From Flavivirga abyssicola (GTDB taxonomy: Bacteria; Bacteroidota; Bacteroidia; Flavobacteriales; Flavobacteriaceae), in contig NZ_CP141266.1 in NCBI RefSeq assembly GCF_030540775.2, positions 4,141,001 to 4,205,000 of the forward strand: a stretch of 64,000 bases of DNA. The letters run 5' to 3'. The notes beneath the pieces were generated by a model. It saw only the letters and a program-made list of their open reading frames with translations, was not told the DNA's origin and did no database searches. Every line of letters begins with the position of its first letter. Position 1 is the first letter of the stretch. Shown piece by piece: positions 61,746-64,000 of the stretch. The translations under genes were made by a program, and so were the position numbers.

Positions 61746-62765
61746 ATGAACCCAATGAAATCTACCTTATGTTTTTTATTGATGTTAATTTCAATTCAAG
61801 CATACTGCCAATATACTGATGTCATTAACTCCAATAGACCTGGTGTATCAAGAAGTGCTTTTTCTGTAGGTACGAATGTTGCCCAATTAGAGGTAGGTCC
61901 TTATTTTACTAAAGAAAAAAGAACACCTGCTCCGACATACGAAGTATCTGGATTTGGAATTGATTTTGCTGCACGATACGGACTGTTATTTGAAGAGTTA
62001 GAGCTAAACATTGAAGGGACTTATCAAAACGACACAAAAACGTTTACATCTAATTTCTCTTCTGAAGAAAAGCGATCTAATTTTAAAACAATTACATTTG
62101 GAGCCAAATATCTAGTGTATGATCCTTATAAAAATTCAGAGGATAAAAAACCAAATTTATACAGCTGGAGAGCAAATCACAGCTTTAAATGGAGTTCATT
62201 AATCCCTGCAGTATCAGTGTATCTAGGAGCTAATTTTGACACAAAAAACAACCCTTATACAGCACCAGGCGTTGAAGGGTTTAGTCCCAAAATAATGGTA
62301 GCCACCCAAAACAATTTTCCTGGAGGATGGGTCTTTGTAATGAACTTAATAAAGGATAGAATTGGATCTGATCAATCAGATTTTCAATATATTTTAACAT
62401 TAACCCATTCCTTTAGCCCAAAGTGGGTTATTTTTGGTGAAACCCAAGGAATACAGAGCGATTTTTATGCCGACAATCTTTTTAGGTTTGGAGGCGCTTA
62501 CTTGTTAGGGCGTGATCTTCAATTAGACACAGCATTAACTTTTAATACTAAAGATACGCCATCAGTTTTTGGAATAAACTTTGGAGTATCCTATAGATTA
62601 GATTTCCATAAAGACAAAGAACTAAAAGATAAAGATATTGATAATGGTAACTCAGCCAAAGAAGAAGGAAAAAGAAAATCTAGACGCAATAAAAACAAAA
62701 AAGATGATGTTGACATAAATGATACAAAAAAACAAAAACGCAAACGAAAAGATATAGATTTTTGA
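61746..62765 (+). CDS. Outer-membrane transporter-like beta-barrel protein
   Basis: The 339-aa product has a signal peptide (KSTLCFLLMLISIQAYC) and a series of alternating beta strands (VAQLEVGPYF, ELELNIEGTYQND, TITFGAKYLVYDP, WVFVMNLIKDRIGSD, LTLTHSFSPKWVIFGE), as in the MetA-pathway/phenol-degradation type of outer-membrane barrel often named transporter. The last 55 residues are Lys/Asp-rich (RKSRRNKNKKDD) and follow the final strand, which is unusual for a barrel and suggests a periplasmic or surface tail. The transported substrate is unknown. Confidence 0.8.
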   Translation: MNPMKSTLCFLLMLISIQAYCQYTDVINSNRPGVSRSAFSVGTNVAQLEVGPYFTKEKRTPAPTYEVSGFGIDFAARYGLLFEELELNIEGTYQNDTKTFTSNFSSEEKRSNFKTITFGAKYLVYDPYKNSEDKKPNLYSWRANHSFKWSSLIPAVSVYLGANFDTKNNPYTAPGVEGFSPKIMVATQNNFPGGWVFVMNLIKDRIGSDQSDFQYILTLTHSFSPKWVIFGETQGIQSDFYADNLFRFGGAYLLGRDLQLDTALTFNTKDTPSVFGINFGVSYRLDFHKDKELKDKDIDNGNSAKEEGKRKSRRNKNKKDDVDINDTKKQKRKRKDIDF

Positions 62766-62772
62766 TAATGAG

Positions 62773-62926
62773 CTCATCTTGACTTTTTGTTTTTAACCGA
62801 AAATGAGATAAAATTTGTTCAGATGAGGCATTTTTTGCAAGGCATAGCAGTGCTAAGCGTAAAAAAAGTAACAAAATATGGGCGAATTTTAACCATTTTT
62901 CAGGAAATAGAAAAAGTCAAGATGAG
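62773..62926. repeat. Possible MITE/REP-like element with 16-bp inverted ends
   Basis: CTCATCTTGACTTTTT at 62773-62788 and its exact complement at 62911-62926 enclose 122 bp without an ORF. An inner TAGCA-G-TGCTA dyad lies near the middle. It fills most of the gap between the barrel gene and the GNAT gene and could be a miniature transposable element or a structured RNA region. There is no transposase. Confidence 0.55.
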
Positions 62927-62964
62927 TTCAATAAATAAGAAGCAACAGCTATCATAGCATATAT

Positions 62965-64000
62965 ATGATAATACTTAAAGAAGTACATAAAAAAAAGGAC
63001 TTAAAAGCTTTTGTTAAATTTCCTTTTAAACTTAACAAAAATTCTAAATATTGGGTACCACCAATTATTAGTGAAGAAATAAAAACCTTTAACAAAAAAG
63101 AAAACCCTGTATTTAATGACGCTGAGTCCAGGTTATTTCTAGCATACAAAAATAATGAAATTGTTGGACGCATTGCCGCCATAATAAATTGGTTAGAGGT
63201 AAAAAATCAAACTTTAAAAAAAATGCGTTTTGGTTGGTTTGATGTGATCGATGATATCGACGTTACAAAAGTTTTATTAGAGAAAGTTATAGAAATTGGA
63301 AAAGAAAACAACCTTGAATTTATTGAAGGCCCTGTTGGATTCTCTAATCTTGATAAAGTTGGTGTGGTAACAGAAGGATTTGATCAAATTGGAAGTATGA
63401 TTACATGGCATAATCCTCCTTATTATGTGACTCATTTTAAAAAACTTGGTTATGATGTTGCAAAATCGTATTCTGAGAATATTATGGAGTTTAAGAATAT
63501 TAAACGAGAATCTTTCTCTAGAATACAAGCGTTAATAAAAAAACGTTATCAACTAAGAGCTTTAACTTTTACAAAAAACAAAGATATTCTGCCCTATACG
63601 GATGAGATGTTTGATGTGTTTTCTAAATCCCATGCTGTGCTTTCAACATTTGTAGAAATAAATGATGAGCAACGTGAATATTTTAAGAAAAAATTTATTG
63701 GCTTCTTAAATCCAGAATATGTAAAATTTGTTTTAGATAAAGATGATAAGTTGATAGGCTTTGGAATAGTTACACCTTCTTACGCAAAGGCTTTGCAAAA
63801 AATGAATGGAAAGTTGTTTCCTTTTGGAATAAAACATTTATTACATGCAAAGAAACATGCAAAAACGGTTACTTTTTACTTAATTGGTGTGCTACCTGAA
63901 TATCAAAACAAAGGTGTTACTGCTATTATTTTTGATGAATTTCATAAAACATTTACAGAAAAGAACATTGAGTTATGTGTAAGAGGCCCTGAATTAGATG
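62965..64000 (+). CDS. GNAT-like protein (3' end outside window)
   Basis: An open frame from ATG 62965 runs off the window, at least 345 codons. The start MIILKEVHKKKDLKAFVKFP is followed by YWVPPII, IVGRIAAIINWLE, MRFGWFDVID and EGPVGFSNLDKVGVVTEGFD. Then come a helix-rich middle and a second acyltransferase-like block, VTFYLIGVLPEYQNKGVTAI, with the QxxGxx-type acetyl-CoA loop shape (QNKGVT). This is a well-conserved flavobacterial family of about 370 aa; some members are misnamed GTP cyclohydrolase as I recall. The substrate is unknown. Confidence 0.82.
   Translation, partial: MIILKEVHKKKDLKAFVKFPFKLNKNSKYWVPPIISEEIKTFNKKENPVFNDAESRLFLAYKNNEIVGRIAAIINWLEVKNQTLKKMRFGWFDVIDDIDVTKVLLEKVIEIGKENNLEFIEGPVGFSNLDKVGVVTEGFDQIGSMITWHNPPYYVTHFKKLGYDVAKSYSENIMEFKNIKRESFSRIQALIKKRYQLRALTFTKNKDILPYTDEMFDVFSKSHAVLSTFVEINDEQREYFKKKFIGFLNPEYVKFVLDKDDKLIGFGIVTPSYAKALQKMNGKLFPFGIKHLLHAKKHAKTVTFYLIGVLPEYQNKGVTAIIFDEFHKTFTEKNIELCVRGPELD

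Overview
The window comes from a low-GC member of the Bacteroidota, most likely a marine Flavobacteriaceae. The pointers are the gene repertoire (DUF4834, YfhO and DUF3667 proteins, an Nth without an iron-sulfur cluster), repeated matches to the Bacteroidota promoter pattern TTG/TAnnTTTG, the scarcity of Shine-Dalgarno sites, and REP-like palindromes. No rRNA, tRNA, CRISPR array or transposase gene was seen. The annotation rests on reading the sequence; no database search was run.

Region 1 (1-39230) is one large surface-polysaccharide locus. 1-5986 holds three GT4 glycosyltransferases, an EpsG/Wzy-like polymerase, a GT2 enzyme and a hexapeptide acyltransferase. A beta-helix lipoprotein follows on the opposite strand. 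The unusual core starts at 8509: a DltA-like adenylating enzyme, a free carrier protein, two MBOAT plus DltD/SGNH-like pairs, then six consecutive GNAT/FemAB-like acyltransferase paralogues. 22004-31868 adds a GT4 enzyme, a sugar-transfer-type ATP-grasp protein, a CapK-like adenylate-forming enzyme, two PglC-like initiating phosphoglycosyl transferases, a PurN-like sugar formyltransferase, a diverged GNAT, a second adenylation enzyme plus carrier, and two PglD-like acetyltransferases. 31876-36807 has an FAD/NAD(P)-binding protein fused to a FemAB-like domain, a seventh array-type GNAT and a stand-alone FemAB-like protein. A third MBOAT-SGNH pair on the minus strand closes the locus. My central inference is that the locus builds a glycan heavily decorated with amino acids or other acyl groups: amino acids are activated by the A enzymes, held on the carriers, and passed to sugars by cytoplasmic GNATs and/or exported by MBOAT/DltD machines. 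This is a hypothesis from gene content.

Region 2 (39231-51153) is mostly ordinary chromosome: a JmjC/cupin-like 2-oxoglutarate oxygenase, an Lrp regulator, an M14 peptidase, an XRE regulator, small envelope proteins, a PhnP-like metallo-hydrolase, a conserved protein of unknown function, Bcp, a cluster-less endonuclease III, an ECF sigma factor followed by a 48-aa protein, and UvrA.

Region 3 (51173-64000) holds envelope genes: a DUF3667 membrane protein, two sigma-54-type promoters driving small secreted proteins (one pair of relatives carries oppositely charged tails), a frameshifted membrane-protein gene between inverted repeats, a flippase-glycosyltransferase-YfhO group, DUF4834, an outer-membrane protein, a repeat element, and a GNAT-like gene cut by the window end.
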